Program-made: the position numbers and the translations under genes
The notes under the pieces: generated by a model
Databases searched by the model: none
What the model saw: only the letters and a program-made list of their open reading frames with translations
Told to the model about the DNA's origin: nothing
Assembly: GCF_018333375.1 (NCBI RefSeq)
Contig: NZ_BORW01000018.1
Span: 1 to 64,000 of the forward strand
Length of the DNA: 64,000 nt
Origin: Paenibacillus cookii
GTDB lineage: Bacteria; Bacillota; Bacilli; Paenibacillales; Paenibacillaceae
Reading direction: 5' to 3'
In this document: one piece after another, positions 26,836-36,024 of the stretch
Layout of the letters: the number at the start of each line of letters is the position of its first letter
Numbering within the stretch: the first letter of the stretch is position 1

Positions 26836-29382
26836 ATGAACGAATATATCGAAATCCGAGGCGCGAGGGAGCATAATTTAAAAAACATCTCCCTGCGGAT
26901 TCCCAAACGCAAGCTGATCGTGTTAACCGGACTTTCGGGTTCGGGAAAATCATCCCTTGCGATGGATACGCTGCAAAAGGAATGCCAAAGACAATATATG
27001 GAGTCCATGGGGATGGTCACGGACTTCATCAGCAAACCGCGGGTGGATTCCATTCGCGGCCTGTCCCCGTCCATCAGCGTGAGCCAGCACCGTTCAAACC
27101 GGAATCCCCGGTCGACGGTCGGCACGGTTACCGAGGTGTACACCTACTTGCGCGTCCTCTATGCCAAGCTTGGCGTTCGCGTTTGTCCGACATGCGGCAA
27201 GACGGTTCCCCCCGATTTTGAAAGCGATCCGGCCATCATGGATATGGACCAGGAAGAGCTCGAAGAGCAGAATTCAAAAACGCCCGGCGTGAAATGCCCC
27301 CACTGCAAAACGCAAATGCCGAAATTAAAAATGGCCCATTTCTCCTTCAACAAACCCGAAGGAGCATGCGAGGCATGCACCGGACTTGGGGTGATAACCA
27401 CCGTCGATATCGGACAACTGCTCGATGAAGACAAGAGCATTCCCGAAGGCGGCGTCCTGATGTGGGAAAATTGGGTCCGCGACTATTATTCGGATGTTTT
27501 GTCCGCCGCCGCCAAGCATTACGGCTTTGCATTCGAGCCGAACATGCCTATTCGGCGGTTTGACGCGAACACGCGGGATTTTCTGTTGTACGGAGCCGCC
27601 AGCGAGGAGTTTAAGGCGCATTTTCCGGATATACGGCCCCCGAAATCCGTCGGCAAAGGCAATTTTGAAGGCATCGTAACCCAGCTGTTAAGGAGACATC
27701 GCGAGAAAGACGGCGAACTCCATTCTTCCGGCAAAATGGACCGTTATTTCGTTCAACAAACCTGCACCCATTGCAAGGGAACGCGGCTTCGGCAGGAAAG
27801 CCGGCAAGTGACCATCCATGGCGTGTCCATCGTCGAAGTTGCCTCTTATTCTCTGCGCAGACTTCTTGCCTGGCTTGAGAAGATGGAGGAGCAGCTTACA
27901 GAAGCGGGCCGAGTGATCCTGGAGCCCGTCTTGAACGATCTGACAGAACGGATCCGCCGCCAGATCCATGTCGGTCTGGATTATTTGACGCTGGACCGCC
28001 AGGCCAATTCGCTTTCCGGCGGCGAAGCCCAGCGTCTCCGGCTTGCGTCGCTTCTCGGTTCCTGCCTGACCGGTGTCCTGTATGTGCTCGACGAACCCAC
28101 CACCGGGCTTCACCCGCGGGATACGGGCAAATTGGTCAGCGTATTGAAGCAGCTGCGCGATTTGGGGAACACCGTGCTCGTCATCGAGCATGATACGGAG
28201 GTGATGAGAGCGGCGGACCACATCATCGACATCGGGCCGGGCTCCGGCAAACGCGGGGGCGCCGTTGTCGGCTCCGGAACCTTGGATCAGCTGAAAGCCA
28301 GTCCCGAGTCCGTAACCGGCCGATTTTTGCGCGAAGAGGAACAGGGGCGCCCCGAACGGCAACGACGCACCGGAAATCAAAAACGCATCACGATACGAAA
28401 TGCATCCGCCCATAATTTGAAAAATATGACCGTCTCATTTCCTCTGGGCTGTCTGATCACCGTCACGGGGGTGTCCGGATCCGGCAAGTCCACCCTTCTC
28501 TTCGATATATTGGAGCCTGCGGCCAGGGCGCATCTTCACGGAACGAACGAAATGCCGGGCAAACATGAGCGCATTGACGGATTGGAGCATATCGACAAAA
28601 TCATAGCCGTTGACCAGTCCCCCATCGGACGAATATCGCGTTCCAACATTGCGACATACACCGATCTTTTTACACCGATCCGCAGCTTGTTCGCCAGCCT
28701 TCCGGAGGCGAGGAAGAGAAAATTGTCGTCCAAGCATTTTTCCTTCAATACCCCGGGCGGCAGATGCGAGAAATGCCAGGGCATGGGCACCCTGCAGCTG
28801 GAAATGCATTTTTTGCCTGACGTGGAAGTAAGGTGCCCGGCCTGCCGGGGGAGACGGTTCACGGATGAAGTGCTCGAAGTGAAGTACAACGGTTACAGCA
28901 TATCGGACGTTCTGGACGGGACGGTCCGGGAGAACGCTTCGGTTTTCGTGGAGCCGGAAATTGCCGGGAAGCTGGAGCTGCTGTGCGAGGTCGGCCTAGA
29001 CTACTTGCAGCTGGGACAACCGACATCCACCTTGTCGGGCGGAGAAGCCCAACGCATCAAACTGGCGAAGGAACTGGGCAAAAAAAACCGGGGACATACC
29101 CTCTATTTGTTGGATGAGCCGACGACGGGGCTCCATCCCTGGGACGTACGCCAGCTTTGCTCGCTGTTGAACCGTCTGGTAGACGCCGGCAATACGGTGA
29201 TCGTGATCGAGCATAATCTCGACCTTATTGCAGAATCGGACTGGGTGGCCGATTTCGGGCCGGAGGGCGGCGAAGAGGGAGGACGCTTGATCGCTCAGGG
29301 CACGCCGGAAGAAGTCGCCGCCATCAAAGGCTCCCACACCGGAACCTACTTGGCGGTCCATCTCTCGCGCGCCCGGAAGTGA
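26836..29382 (+). CDS. UvrA-like ABC ATPase, short paralogue
   Basis: 848-residue relative of the excinuclease A subunit. Two ABC modules are complete: Walker A motifs GLSGSGKSS and GVSGSGKST, and the signature LSGGEAQR in both halves. Each is followed by a Walker B with [10 protein letters not shown]. Zinc-type Cys pairs are present in the first half ([21 protein letters not shown]) and the second ([16 protein letters not shown]). Standard UvrA is about 950 residues, so roughly 100 are missing, consistent with the UvrA2/DrrC-like class that lacks part of the UvrB-binding region. Such proteins protect against DNA-binding drugs. ATG 26836 is chosen by its GAGGGA site. It is a single gene. Confidence 0.85.
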   Translation: MNEYIEIRGAREHNLKNISLRIPKRKLIVLTGLSGSGKSSLAMDTLQKECQRQYMESMGMVTDFISKPRVDSIRGLSPSISVSQHRSNRNPRSTVGTVTEVYTYLRVLYAKLGVRVCPTCGKTVPPDFESDPAIMDMDQEELEEQNSKTPGVKCPHCKTQMPKLKMAHFSFNKPEGACEACTGLGVITTVDIGQLLDEDKSIPEGGVLMWENWVRDYYSDVLSAAAKHYGFAFEPNMPIRRFDANTRDFLLYGAASEEFKAHFPDIRPPKSVGKGNFEGIVTQLLRRHREKDGELHSSGKMDRYFVQQTCTHCKGTRLRQESRQVTIHGVSIVEVASYSLRRLLAWLEKMEEQLTEAGRVILEPVLNDLTERIRRQIHVGLDYLTLDRQANSLSGGEAQRLRLASLLGSCLTGVLYVLDEPTTGLHPRDTGKLVSVLKQLRDLGNTVLVIEHDTEVMRAADHIIDIGPGSGKRGGAVVGSGTLDQLKASPESVTGRFLREEEQGRPERQRRTGNQKRITIRNASAHNLKNMTVSFPLGCLITVTGVSGSGKSTLLFDILEPAARAHLHGTNEMPGKHERIDGLEHIDKIIAVDQSPIGRISRSNIATYTDLFTPIRSLFASLPEARKRKLSSKHFSFNTPGGRCEKCQGMGTLQLEMHFLPDVEVRCPACRGRRFTDEVLEVKYNGYSISDVLDGTVRENASVFVEPEIAGKLELLCEVGLDYLQLGQPTSTLSGGEAQRIKLAKELGKKNRGHTLYLLDEPTTGLHPWDVRQLCSLLNRLVDAGNTVIVIEHNLDLIAESDWVADFGPEGGEEGGRLIAQGTPEEVAAIKGSHTGTYLAVHLSRARK

Positions 29383-29430
29383 TCGAAGCCGGCAGGAATC
29401 TTTACGCCATACCGTTCACCGGAAAATGAT

Positions 29431-29467
29431 AAGGCAGCTCCAAAGAAATCTTGGGGCTGCCTTTAGC
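29431..29467 (+). terminator. Terminator between the UvrA paralogue and a convergent gene
   Basis: AAGGCAGCTCCAA pairs with TTGGGGCTGCCTT (one mismatch) around GAAATC. The T-tract is short on both strands. Confidence 0.65.
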
Positions 29468-29494
29468 GTTTTATCTAAGATTTTTATTATAAAG

Positions 29495-29971
29495 TCATTC
29501 CGTTACCTCAACCGTTTGGGGATCGGCTTCCATTTTATAGTCCTTGATGCTTCCATCTTTATTTATTTTAAATTCCGCGACTGCTGAAATCATATAGACG
29601 CCCGGTTCCTTTATCTTATAGTGATATACCTCTGAAATCGTCTCTTTGCCGGAAAGCGTCCGGACCTTTCCTACATCATGAACCCCAAAAGAGTTGATTT
29701 GCTTCCCGTTTCTATCTTTAATCAAAAATACGAACACGTTCTCCCTGCTCATCATCGTCATTTTTTGTTCCGTGTTTACTAGAAGCTCGGCTTTTACCGC
29801 AAAGGCCTTGCCCGTTTTCAGTTTTTTGGGGACGGTGACGCGGGCCGTAAAATCCTTCATATCCGTTTTCTTGGATTCCATCCCTGTGTTTGTCGACGGA
29901 AGTTGCCCCGGATCAGAGGACTGAAAGACGAACAAATTCAAAAGAATGGCAACAACGACCATGATCTTCAT
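29495..29971 (-). CDS. Exported protein of unknown function, Ig-like fold suspected
   Basis: 158-residue protein with an N-terminal hydrophobic signal (MKIMVVVAILLNLFVFQ) and no lipobox Cys. The mature part is beta-rich and lists alternating strands (FTARVTVPKKLKTGKAFAVKAELL and PGVYMISAVAEFKI), as seen in Ig-like or FixG/intracellular-proteinase-inhibitor-like folds. GGAGGTG precedes the start ATG at 29971. No family was recognised with certainty and no functional partner is adjacent. Confidence 0.6.
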   Translation of the reverse strand: MKIMVVVAILLNLFVFQSSDPGQLPSTNTGMESKKTDMKDFTARVTVPKKLKTGKAFAVKAELLVNTEQKMTMMSRENVFVFLIKDRNGKQINSFGVHDVGKVRTLSGKETISEVYHYKIKEPGVYMISAVAEFKINKDGSIKDYKMEADPQTVEVTE

Positions 29972-30117
29972 GGATACACACCTCCATTTAAAAGACGATG
30001 GAAAAATACCGACTGTTGCTGCTTTATCTATATTATTTTTCTAAATGGATGGTCTGTGAATTCGGGTCTGCACCGGACTGCTTAACTGCACGCCCCAACA
30101 TAAGCGGCCTATTGTAG

Positions 30118-30123
30118 TATAAT
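30118..30123 (+). promoter_or_regulatory. TATAAT -10 element before the ADP-ribosylglycohydrolase gene
   Basis: Perfect -10 hexamer 60 bases ahead of the start codon. The -35 element is not obvious. Confidence 0.4.
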
Positions 30124-30182
30124 CATAGCCAAATAAGCAATTGCCGGGATTTCTATCTCCAAATCAGGAAACGAGGTGCCTT

Positions 30183-31058
30183 ATGGAAAATCAATTATTC
30201 GACCGCATGAAGGGCGGGCTGTATGGCGTGGCCGTGGGCGACGCGCTGGGCGGAACGACGGAGTTTATGAGCGCAAAAGAGGTCGAGGCGAAACACGGCT
30301 ATTTGACGGAGATCGTCGGCGGGGGCGTGTGGAGCCTGGAACCGGGGGAAGTGACCGACGATACGATGATGACGCTTTGCGTGGCGGAAGGGATTCTCGA
30401 ACATCCGAAGGAGCCGATGGAGGCGATCGGGCGCCGTTTTATGGCCTGGTATGAATCGCGGCCCAAAGATATCGGGAACATCATCCGCCACGTGTTTGAG
30501 AAATACGAGGGGGACTGGTTCGAAGCGGCCTTTGTTGCGCATATGGATATGGGACAAAGCGGCGGGAACGGCTCCCTGATGCGGTGCCTGCCGGCGGCGC
30601 TGGCCTACAGCGACCCGGCGGACATGGAGCGGGTGACAACCACGCAGTCGCGGATGACGCATTACGATCCAAGGTGCGCGGAAGCCTGTATCCTGTACAA
30701 CCGGATTGCCGCGCGTCTTTTGCAGGGCGAAAACTTAAGAGCAGCGATTTTGGCCGAGGTGGCAGGTAGCGAATACGAAGGCCTCATCGAAGCGGAGCCG
30801 GATTGCCCGCCGAGCGGTTTTGTCGTACATACCTTCCGGTGGGTAATGCATATTTTGCTCCATGCGCCGGATTTTGCGGGCGTCGTGCAGCAGGCGGCAA
30901 ATTTGGGAGGAGACTCCGACACGATCGGCGCCATTGCCGGCGGGTTGGCCGGTATTTACTACGGTTATGAAGGCATTCCCGCCCGGTACGCGGAGGCGAT
31001 TCTAATCAAAGAGAGACTCGACCGGACGGTTTCGGGGTTGTATGCGCTTAGGACCTAG
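30183..31058 (+). CDS. ADP-ribosylglycohydrolase (DraG) family protein
   Basis: 291-residue enzyme predicted to remove ADP-ribose from a protein, nucleic acid or small molecule using two Mg ions. Metal-site motifs are present: GDALGGTTEF (Asp20), TDDTMMTL (Thr58-Asp59-Asp60) and, near the C-terminus, GGDSDTIGAI. The start is ATG 30183 with GAGGTG; the open frame extends 14 codons upstream without a site. It forms a monocistronic unit. The substrate cannot be read from the sequence. Confidence 0.9.
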   Translation: MENQLFDRMKGGLYGVAVGDALGGTTEFMSAKEVEAKHGYLTEIVGGGVWSLEPGEVTDDTMMTLCVAEGILEHPKEPMEAIGRRFMAWYESRPKDIGNIIRHVFEKYEGDWFEAAFVAHMDMGQSGGNGSLMRCLPAALAYSDPADMERVTTTQSRMTHYDPRCAEACILYNRIAARLLQGENLRAAILAEVAGSEYEGLIEAEPDCPPSGFVVHTFRWVMHILLHAPDFAGVVQQAANLGGDSDTIGAIAGGLAGIYYGYEGIPARYAEAILIKERLDRTVSGLYALRT

Positions 31059-31161
31059 ATGACGGAAATTTAAATAATAAAATACATTTTATAAACTTTT
31101 TGGATGGATTCGGCGTGTACAATGAAGGAAACGCATGAGAAGCGAAAACGGGAGAATTCAT

Positions 31162-31926
31162 ATGAACACGAAGGTTTTATTTTCTGCGTCCCTTTTATGG
31201 TTTGGCCTGCTAATAGGCTGCACGCCTCAGGCGGCGGTTGGGCCTGATCGCGCTACGGATCTTTCCGCGTCGAATCCCGCCGATCCAGCCGTTGAAAAAA
31301 CCGAAGTTTCACCGAGGGGGGAAACCCCAAGCAAGCTCACCAGCCGGTTTCCAAAATCGATTCTTTCGGCTTCCACCGAACTCGACTCGGTGAAAGATAC
31401 TCCATCCATTCGTGCCGAGACGGTCACGGAGCAAGGAACGTTAGTGATGATGTCGAACGGTTGGGAGGAGCTGGGGCATTTGGCCGTGTCGAGCAATTAC
31501 GGACGGGAAGGCGACAAAACGTTCCAAAGCGATTATTCCGTTATATACCGGCAGGGAGAAGAAAATCGGGTATTGCTGGAGCTGCCCGCGTTGATGTTTG
31601 CCCGGCCCGATGACGAAAAGCTGTCTTTCGAGAGGATCCGTTTCAAAGATGCGGACGTTTACGTTCTTACCCCGCAGTACAAAACGGGTCATGGGGTGGA
31701 AGGATATCTGTTTGCGGTCGATCAACGCAGCGGCGAGGCTTTTCCTCTGCAAATCGTTAGCAACGGGCATGTGTTCCATACGCTGGTTTATTCCGAAATC
31801 AATCCGTTTCCTTATGTTGAAAACGACAAATTGATCGTGCATCCGCCTGTTGGAGCTGGCGGCGACCCCATCGGGAAAATACAATACCGGCTGGATTTGG
31901 ACAAGAAGCGGTTGGTATCCGAATGA
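31162..31926 (+). CDS. Lipoprotein of unknown function
   Basis: 254-residue protein with a lipoprotein signal peptide (LFSASLLWFGLLIGC, modified Cys near residue 20). A Ser/Thr/Pro-rich linker is followed by a soluble domain of about 150 residues with no familiar motif. The domain carries many beta-type segments (ESERIRFKDADVYVLTP-like and VHPPVGAGGDPIGKIQYRL). The start is ATG 31162, behind GGGAG; an upstream in-frame ATG at 31135 is less well placed. It is the only gene of its unit, closed by a two-way hairpin. Confidence 0.7.
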   Translation: MNTKVLFSASLLWFGLLIGCTPQAAVGPDRATDLSASNPADPAVEKTEVSPRGETPSKLTSRFPKSILSASTELDSVKDTPSIRAETVTEQGTLVMMSNGWEELGHLAVSSNYGREGDKTFQSDYSVIYRQGEENRVLLELPALMFARPDDEKLSFERIRFKDADVYVLTPQYKTGHGVEGYLFAVDQRSGEAFPLQIVSNGHVFHTLVYSEINPFPYVENDKLIVHPPVGAGGDPIGKIQYRLDLDKKRLVSE

Positions 31927-31930
31927 ATGA

Positions 31931-31978
31931 AGAGGCTCTCCAGCCTGCCATCCTTTTCGGATACAGGCCAAAGAGCCG
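31931..31978. terminator. Bidirectional hairpin between convergent genes
   Basis: GGCTCT (31931-) pairs with AGAGCC, with inner CCTG/CAGG and ATCC/GGAT helices and a TTTTC loop. There is no long T-tract on either strand. It separates the lipoprotein from the AraC regulator. Confidence 0.45.
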
Positions 31979-31992
31979 GGCGGAATAATAGG

Positions 31993-32787
31993 TCACATGT
32001 TACCTTCCACATAGGACAAATATTCGAAAGCCGTCGTGCCGTATACCTGTTTAAAATGCCGGTTCAGATGGGCCAGATCCACAAAACCGCAGCTGCTGAC
32101 GGCCAGATAAATGTCCTTATGCTGCTCGATCACCTGTTTTGCCTGCTCCACCCGGCAGTTCACGAAATACTGGTAAGGCGAGATGCCGGTGTTGGCTTTA
32201 AAAGCGCGGATGAATTGGTATTTGGACATCCCGAAGGAAAAGCTGATTTCGTCCAGGCGAAGCACATGCTGCAGGTCGCTGCGCATCATTTCCTTGGCTT
32301 TTTCCGTAAAAGCCCGGTCCTTGATGTTCACCGGCTCCAAAATATCCTGGGATACATGCCCCGCGACTTTAAAAAGCAGATCGCTGCATAACGCTTCGTC
32401 CCGACCTTCGGAAATAGCCTGCGATAACGCCAGCAAGCTTTGCCTTAACCCGGCATGATACACGATCGGTTCTTTGAAGCGCAGCACGTCCTTTTTTCCG
32501 AGCGCCTCCAAAAAGAGATCCGGATGAACGTAGACCATGACGTAGTCGATGCCCGTCCGGTCGTGGGCTTTTCCGTCATGGGTCTGCTCCGGATGAAACA
32601 ACATCACGCCGCCCCGGACGGACGACTGCATGCTGCCTTCCAGATGGTATTGTTGGACCCCGCGCAGGGTAACCCCCATGGCGTATTCCTCGTGGCAGTG
32701 TTTTTTATAGGTAAAATCCGACAAACTGGCGGACAGAGCCGTCATGCCTGCGGACTGTCTGTAGGTAAACCGATCTTCCAATGTCAT
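31993..32787 (-). CDS. AraC family regulator linked to the LysE exporter
   Basis: 264-residue regulator of the AraC type with an N-terminal ligand-binding AraC_binding domain (HCHEEYAMGVTLRGVQQY) and a C-terminal double helix-turn-helix. The latter includes EISFSFGMSKYQFIRAFK and SSCGFVDLAHLNRHFKQVYG. The start ATG at 32787 lies one base after the stop of the exporter gene and uses AAGGGGTGA in the exporter's last codons as ribosome binding site, so the two are coupled. By family habit it would control the amino-acid exporter it follows. Confidence 0.88.
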   Translation of the reverse strand: MTLEDRFTYRQSAGMTALSASLSDFTYKKHCHEEYAMGVTLRGVQQYHLEGSMQSSVRGGVMLFHPEQTHDGKAHDRTGIDYVMVYVHPDLFLEALGKKDVLRFKEPIVYHAGLRQSLLALSQAISEGRDEALCSDLLFKVAGHVSQDILEPVNIKDRAFTEKAKEMMRSDLQHVLRLDEISFSFGMSKYQFIRAFKANTGISPYQYFVNCRVEQAKQVIEQHKDIYLAVSSCGFVDLAHLNRHFKQVYGTTAFEYLSYVEGNM

Positions 32788-32788
32788 G

Positions 32789-33385
32789 TCACCCCTTTGC
32801 AAGCTCCACGATCCCGGACACCATGACCGCAGAATAGACCAGAGACGATGCGAGGATGATATTGGTCGCTTTTTGGTATTTTTGGAGCAGTGTTTTTAAC
32901 AGCTTACCAAAAACCGCCCAGGTTAGGTAGGCCAAAATCCCGATGAGCGAAACCAGCGCCACAAAGGCCGAAAGGACGAAGCCCGATGTATAGTAAGGCA
33001 TGACGTAGATCGGGATCACCGTAACGGTAAACAAGACCACCTTGGGATTGAGAAACTGCATGCAAAATCCGGACATGAACGATGTTGCCTGTTTGGCAGC
33101 CGAACGGGGCACATCCATCCGAAGGATTTTATAAGCCAGGTAAAGGATGAACAGGCTCCCGGCGATTCGAAGTCCGGCGAGCAGCACCGGCATGCGGGTC
33201 AGCAATTCCCGGTTTACCGTTACCGAGGCTGCGATCAGCAGCACAAAAGCCAAAGAAGATCCGGCAATGAACTTTAAGGCGTGTTTGAAGCCGTTTTGAT
33301 TCACCGTGGCCAAAATAACGATATTCGAGGGTCCCGGCGTGAAGGTGACGACGACGCAGTATAAGAGAAACGACATGATGTTCAT
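32789..33385 (-). CDS. LysE family amino-acid exporter
   Basis: 198-residue transporter with six predicted helices. The typical beginning LLYCVVVTFTPGPSNIVILA contains the TPGPSN motif of RhtB/LysE proteins, and the second half shows FLNPKVVLFTVTVIPIY, a conserved family stretch. It exports amino acids or related small molecules. The start is ATG 33385 behind AAGGAGCC; a longer open frame to 33454 has no site. It is transcribed away from the CRISPR leader. Confidence 0.9.
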   Translation of the reverse strand: MNIMSFLLYCVVVTFTPGPSNIVILATVNQNGFKHALKFIAGSSLAFVLLIAASVTVNRELLTRMPVLLAGLRIAGSLFILYLAYKILRMDVPRSAAKQATSFMSGFCMQFLNPKVVLFTVTVIPIYVMPYYTSGFVLSAFVALVSLIGILAYLTWAVFGKLLKTLLQKYQKATNIILASSLVYSAVMVSGIVELAKG

Positions 33386-33479
33386 GCTCCAAGGCTCCTT
33401 CAAGAATAAGTTTCTTGCATTATAGAGCCGAAAAGCCGATGGGGAATAGTACATTATTGCAAGGAGCTCAGGAGATAGA

Positions 33480-33751
33480 TTTTTCGGGGATCAGCATGGT
33501 TTGGAGAAGGCACAATAGCTGTCCCGTACGGGTTATGCTAAGATAAAGAAGGAAGTGGTACCTTTTTACAGAGCGGTTTGGGAAGGTCTTTGGTGCGAAT
33601 GTGAAGTGAACATGAATTCCCTGGGGGGTTCGCACCCGAAAAATCTTGATACCATTCCTTTTATGTAAATAAATGTTTATTCTATGGGGCAGGAAATGTT
33701 GTTTGATGAAATAAAGAGCCTATTTTGAGGGAAGTTCGCCTGAAAATCGGA
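33480..33751 (+). promoter_or_regulatory. CRISPR leader with a conserved-type inverted repeat
   Basis: A non-coding stretch directly before the first repeat. It has an 8-bp perfect inverted repeat, GGTGCGAA (33592-33599) and TTCGCACC (33629-33636), around GTGAAGTGAACATGAATTCC, which resembles leaders of type I-C arrays as I recall them. An AT-rich promoter-like region follows to the array (TTTATGTAAATAAATGTTTATTC). Its position fits the orientation of the repeats, whose constant ATTGAAAT end faces away from the leader. Confidence 0.75.
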
Positions 33752-35507
33752 GTCGCATCCTGTGTGGATGCGTGGATTGAAATCATTCCCGGTCTTTCCC
33801 TTTACCAAACACTTGAAGTCGCATCCTGTGTGGATGCGTGGATTGAAATAAAGGCCTCTTTGGCCAATTCTTCAGCAGTTTTCGTCGCATCCTGTGTGGA
33901 TGCGTGGATTGAAATGTCAAACGTAGGTATCCCGTCTCCATCAGCGTCCGGTCGCATCCTGTGTGGATGCGTGGATTGAAATAAGGACAGGGAGCCGTCA
34001 GAAAGATGAACGAGGCCCGTCGCATCCTGTGTGGATGCGTGGATTGAAATTGACCCTCGTATTCAAGGTAAAGCATCCGACTACGTCGCATCCTGTGTGG
34101 ATGCGTGGATTGAAATTTTCAGGTCACCAATAATCATTGGGGCAAGTTTGGTCGCATCCTGTGTGGATGCGTGGATTGAAATGAACTACCGCCGTCGGAC
34201 TTTTTGGGAGCCGTAATGGTCGCATCCTGTGTGGATGCGTGGATTGAAATTGAGAATCCGGTTTGACGCGGCGCTCAGGCGAAGTCGCATCCTGTGTGGA
34301 TGCGTGGATTGAAATAACGAAAAGCTGTTCGACGGTCTTCTGTTTGAGGCGTCGCATCCTGTGTGGATGCGTGGATTGAAATTGGCTGTTTGCGAAGGAC
34401 GACGCAGTTAAACGTGGTCGCATCCTGTGTGGATGCGTGGATTGAAATAGAAACGGTTCGATCAGGCGCAAAGTGATTTCATGTCGCATCCTGTGTGGAT
34501 GCGTGGATTGAAATAAACTGTACAATATTGGCGACGATTACCCGGAATACGGTCGCATCCTGTGTGGATGCGTGGATTGAAATGTCTTCTTGATACACCT
34601 TAAGCGGTAGCTTCGCAAGTCGCATCCTGTGTGGATGCGTGGATTGAAATTTAGAACTCTATATCCTTGTCCACCGCTGTCGGGGTCGCATCCTGTGTGG
34701 ATGCGTGGATTGAAATTTGACCGGCCTCCCGTTCCAAAACCTCGACGAGTCGTCGCATCCTGTGTGGATGCGTGGATTGAAATAATAAAATCCGGAGTAA
34801 AAGAGCGCGGATTCTAGGTCGCATCCTGTGTGGATGCGTGGATTGAAATACGCAGCTGATATGAAGTTCGGAGCTTGTGCCCTTGTCGCATCCTGTGTGG
34901 ATGCGTGGATTGAAATGGTTTATCGAAATCCTTAAGCGGCGGAACCGAAAGTCGCATCCTGTGTGGATGCGTGGATTGAAATAGGAATAGTCACTTTTGG
35001 TCTTTGTGTTATTTTAGTCGCATCCTGTGTGGATGCGTGGATTGAAATAACGAACGTATACAGGCAGGAAAAGAAATTGAGGTCGCATCCTGTGTGGATG
35101 CGTGGATTGAAATTATGCCTTCAAGTATTTTTTTGATTAATGTTTGGTCGCATCCTGTGTGGATGCGTGGATTGAAATTATCCGCGAGATTGGGCGTTTC
35201 CAAACGTTCGTCGACGCATCCTGTGTGGATGCGTGGATTGAAATCTAAACCGGAAAGGGCGGTAAATATGAATAAACGTCGCATCCTGTGTGGATGCGTG
35301 GATTGAAATGTGATCTGCTTAATGATGCTACCCGCCGGAGGTGTCGCATCCCGTGTGGATGCGTGGATTGAAATTATTGCAAAGACGGCATGCTTTATCC
35401 GGTTCTTCTGTCGCATCCTGTGTGGATGCGTGGATTGAAATTGGCCGAAATGAGCCGGACAAGCCCGGATCAGAAGTCGCATCCTGTGTGGATGCGTGGA
35501 TTGAAAT
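33752..35507 (+). CRISPR. Type I-C-like CRISPR array, 27 repeats and 26 spacers
   Basis: Repeats are 32 bases, beginning GTCGCATCC and ending GTGGATTGAAAT, with a GCATCC/GGATGC stem. I placed 27 copies by hand, at 33752, 33818, 33884, 33951, 34019, 34085, 34151 and so on to 35476. All 26 spacers are 33-37 bases and differ from each other. Only two copies are altered: one at 35213 (second base T to A) and one at 35343 (tenth base T to C). Both are near the right end, which marks it as the older side and agrees with a leader on the left. The repeat type is the I-C family, processed by Cas5d. No cas gene is present in the window. Confidence 0.97.
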
Positions 35508-35606
35508 GCAGGCTGCAGCTCTCCATCCGGCCGCATTTTATACACGGGAAGATCACGCGAAACGGGTACGCTAAGAAATTTACGGAAGCCCCAACGGCCA
35601 CGTACC

Positions 35607-35635
35607 TTGAGGTATATTTCTCCATATGCTAAGAT
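35607..35635 (+). promoter_or_regulatory. Promoter for the predicted antisense RNA
   Basis: TTGAGG (35607-35612), a 17-base spacer and TAAGAT (35630-35635) form a good sigma-A promoter pointing toward the Hol-Tox gene. Confidence 0.55.
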
Positions 35636-35641
35636 AACAAT

Positions 35642-35675
35642 AAAGAAGGGACCGTGCTGGAACACGATCCCTTGG
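35642..35675 (-). terminator. Terminator of the Hol-Tox mRNA
   Basis: On the minus strand AAGGGATCGTG pairs with CACGGTCCCTT (one mismatch) and is followed by CTTTATTGTT. It places the toxin mRNA end opposite the antisense RNA start, so the two transcripts would overlap over about 120 bases. Confidence 0.5.
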
Positions 35676-35763
35676 TACAACAGCCGCTAAAAGAGCGGTC
35701 GGCTTCGGAGTTAAGTCGTGAAATAGACCGTTGTCCTCACCAAGGGCGGTCTATTTCTTTTTC
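35642..35763 (+). ncRNA. Predicted antisense RNA antitoxin to the Hol-Tox peptide
   Basis: A plus-strand transcript starting about 7 bases after TAAGAT would run to the hairpin AAATAGACCG/CGGTCTATTT (35721-35756) followed by CTTTTT. It contains two more hairpins, GGGACCGTGCT/ACGATCCC and CCGCT/AGCGG. The last arm overlaps the final codons and stop of the minus-strand peptide gene, and the rest is antisense to its 3' untranslated region. This is the layout of type I antitoxins such as RatA and SR5. It is inferred from sequence only. Confidence 0.5.
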
Positions 35764-35834
35764 ATGTAGGTGAGCAGCGCCAAAATGAACATGCCGAACA
35801 TGAACATTAAGGAGAGTGCGTCTTTTACCTCCAT
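35751..35834 (-). CDS. Hol-Tox-type small hydrophobic toxin peptide
   Basis: 27-codon gene reading MEVKDALSLMFMFGMF, then an Ile/Leu-rich run and TYMKKK. One transmembrane helix with a basic tail and the MEVKDAL start match the putative holin-like toxin family of Firmicutes as I recall it. A strong ribosome binding site AAGGGAGGTGATG lies eight bases before ATG 35834. An in-frame ATG at 35840 is too close to it. The promoter is an extended -10, TGGTATAAT on the minus strand (35900-35908). The stop codon is buried in the terminator of the antisense RNA. Membrane insertion would depolarise the cell unless the RNA blocks translation. Confidence 0.75.
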   Translation of the reverse strand: MEVKDALSLMFMFGMFILALLTYMKKK

Positions 35835-35909
35835 GGGCATCACCTCCCTTCCGGGAGATTAGCCGACCGCCCTTAAAGCCGAAATGTTGTACAATCCATA
35901 TTATACCAT

Positions 35910-35937
35910 AGGACTCTCTTCGGAGGGTCTTTTTCTA
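35910..35937 (+). terminator. Short terminator ahead of the Bce-like response regulator
   Basis: GACTCTC pairs with GAGGGTC around TTCG and is followed by TTTTTCT. Confidence 0.5.
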
Positions 35938-36024
35938 TTAAGGTAGAGTCCTTATTTTGTCTCGTATTTCAAATCACGCCCGCTATGATTTACAATACAT
36001 GGTATGAAAGGGGACGGTACACCG

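Noticed and set aside
33725-35680. Open frames with repeated SCVDAWIE or IHTGCD/HPHRMR peptides
   Set aside because: These are translations of the CRISPR repeats, not proteins.
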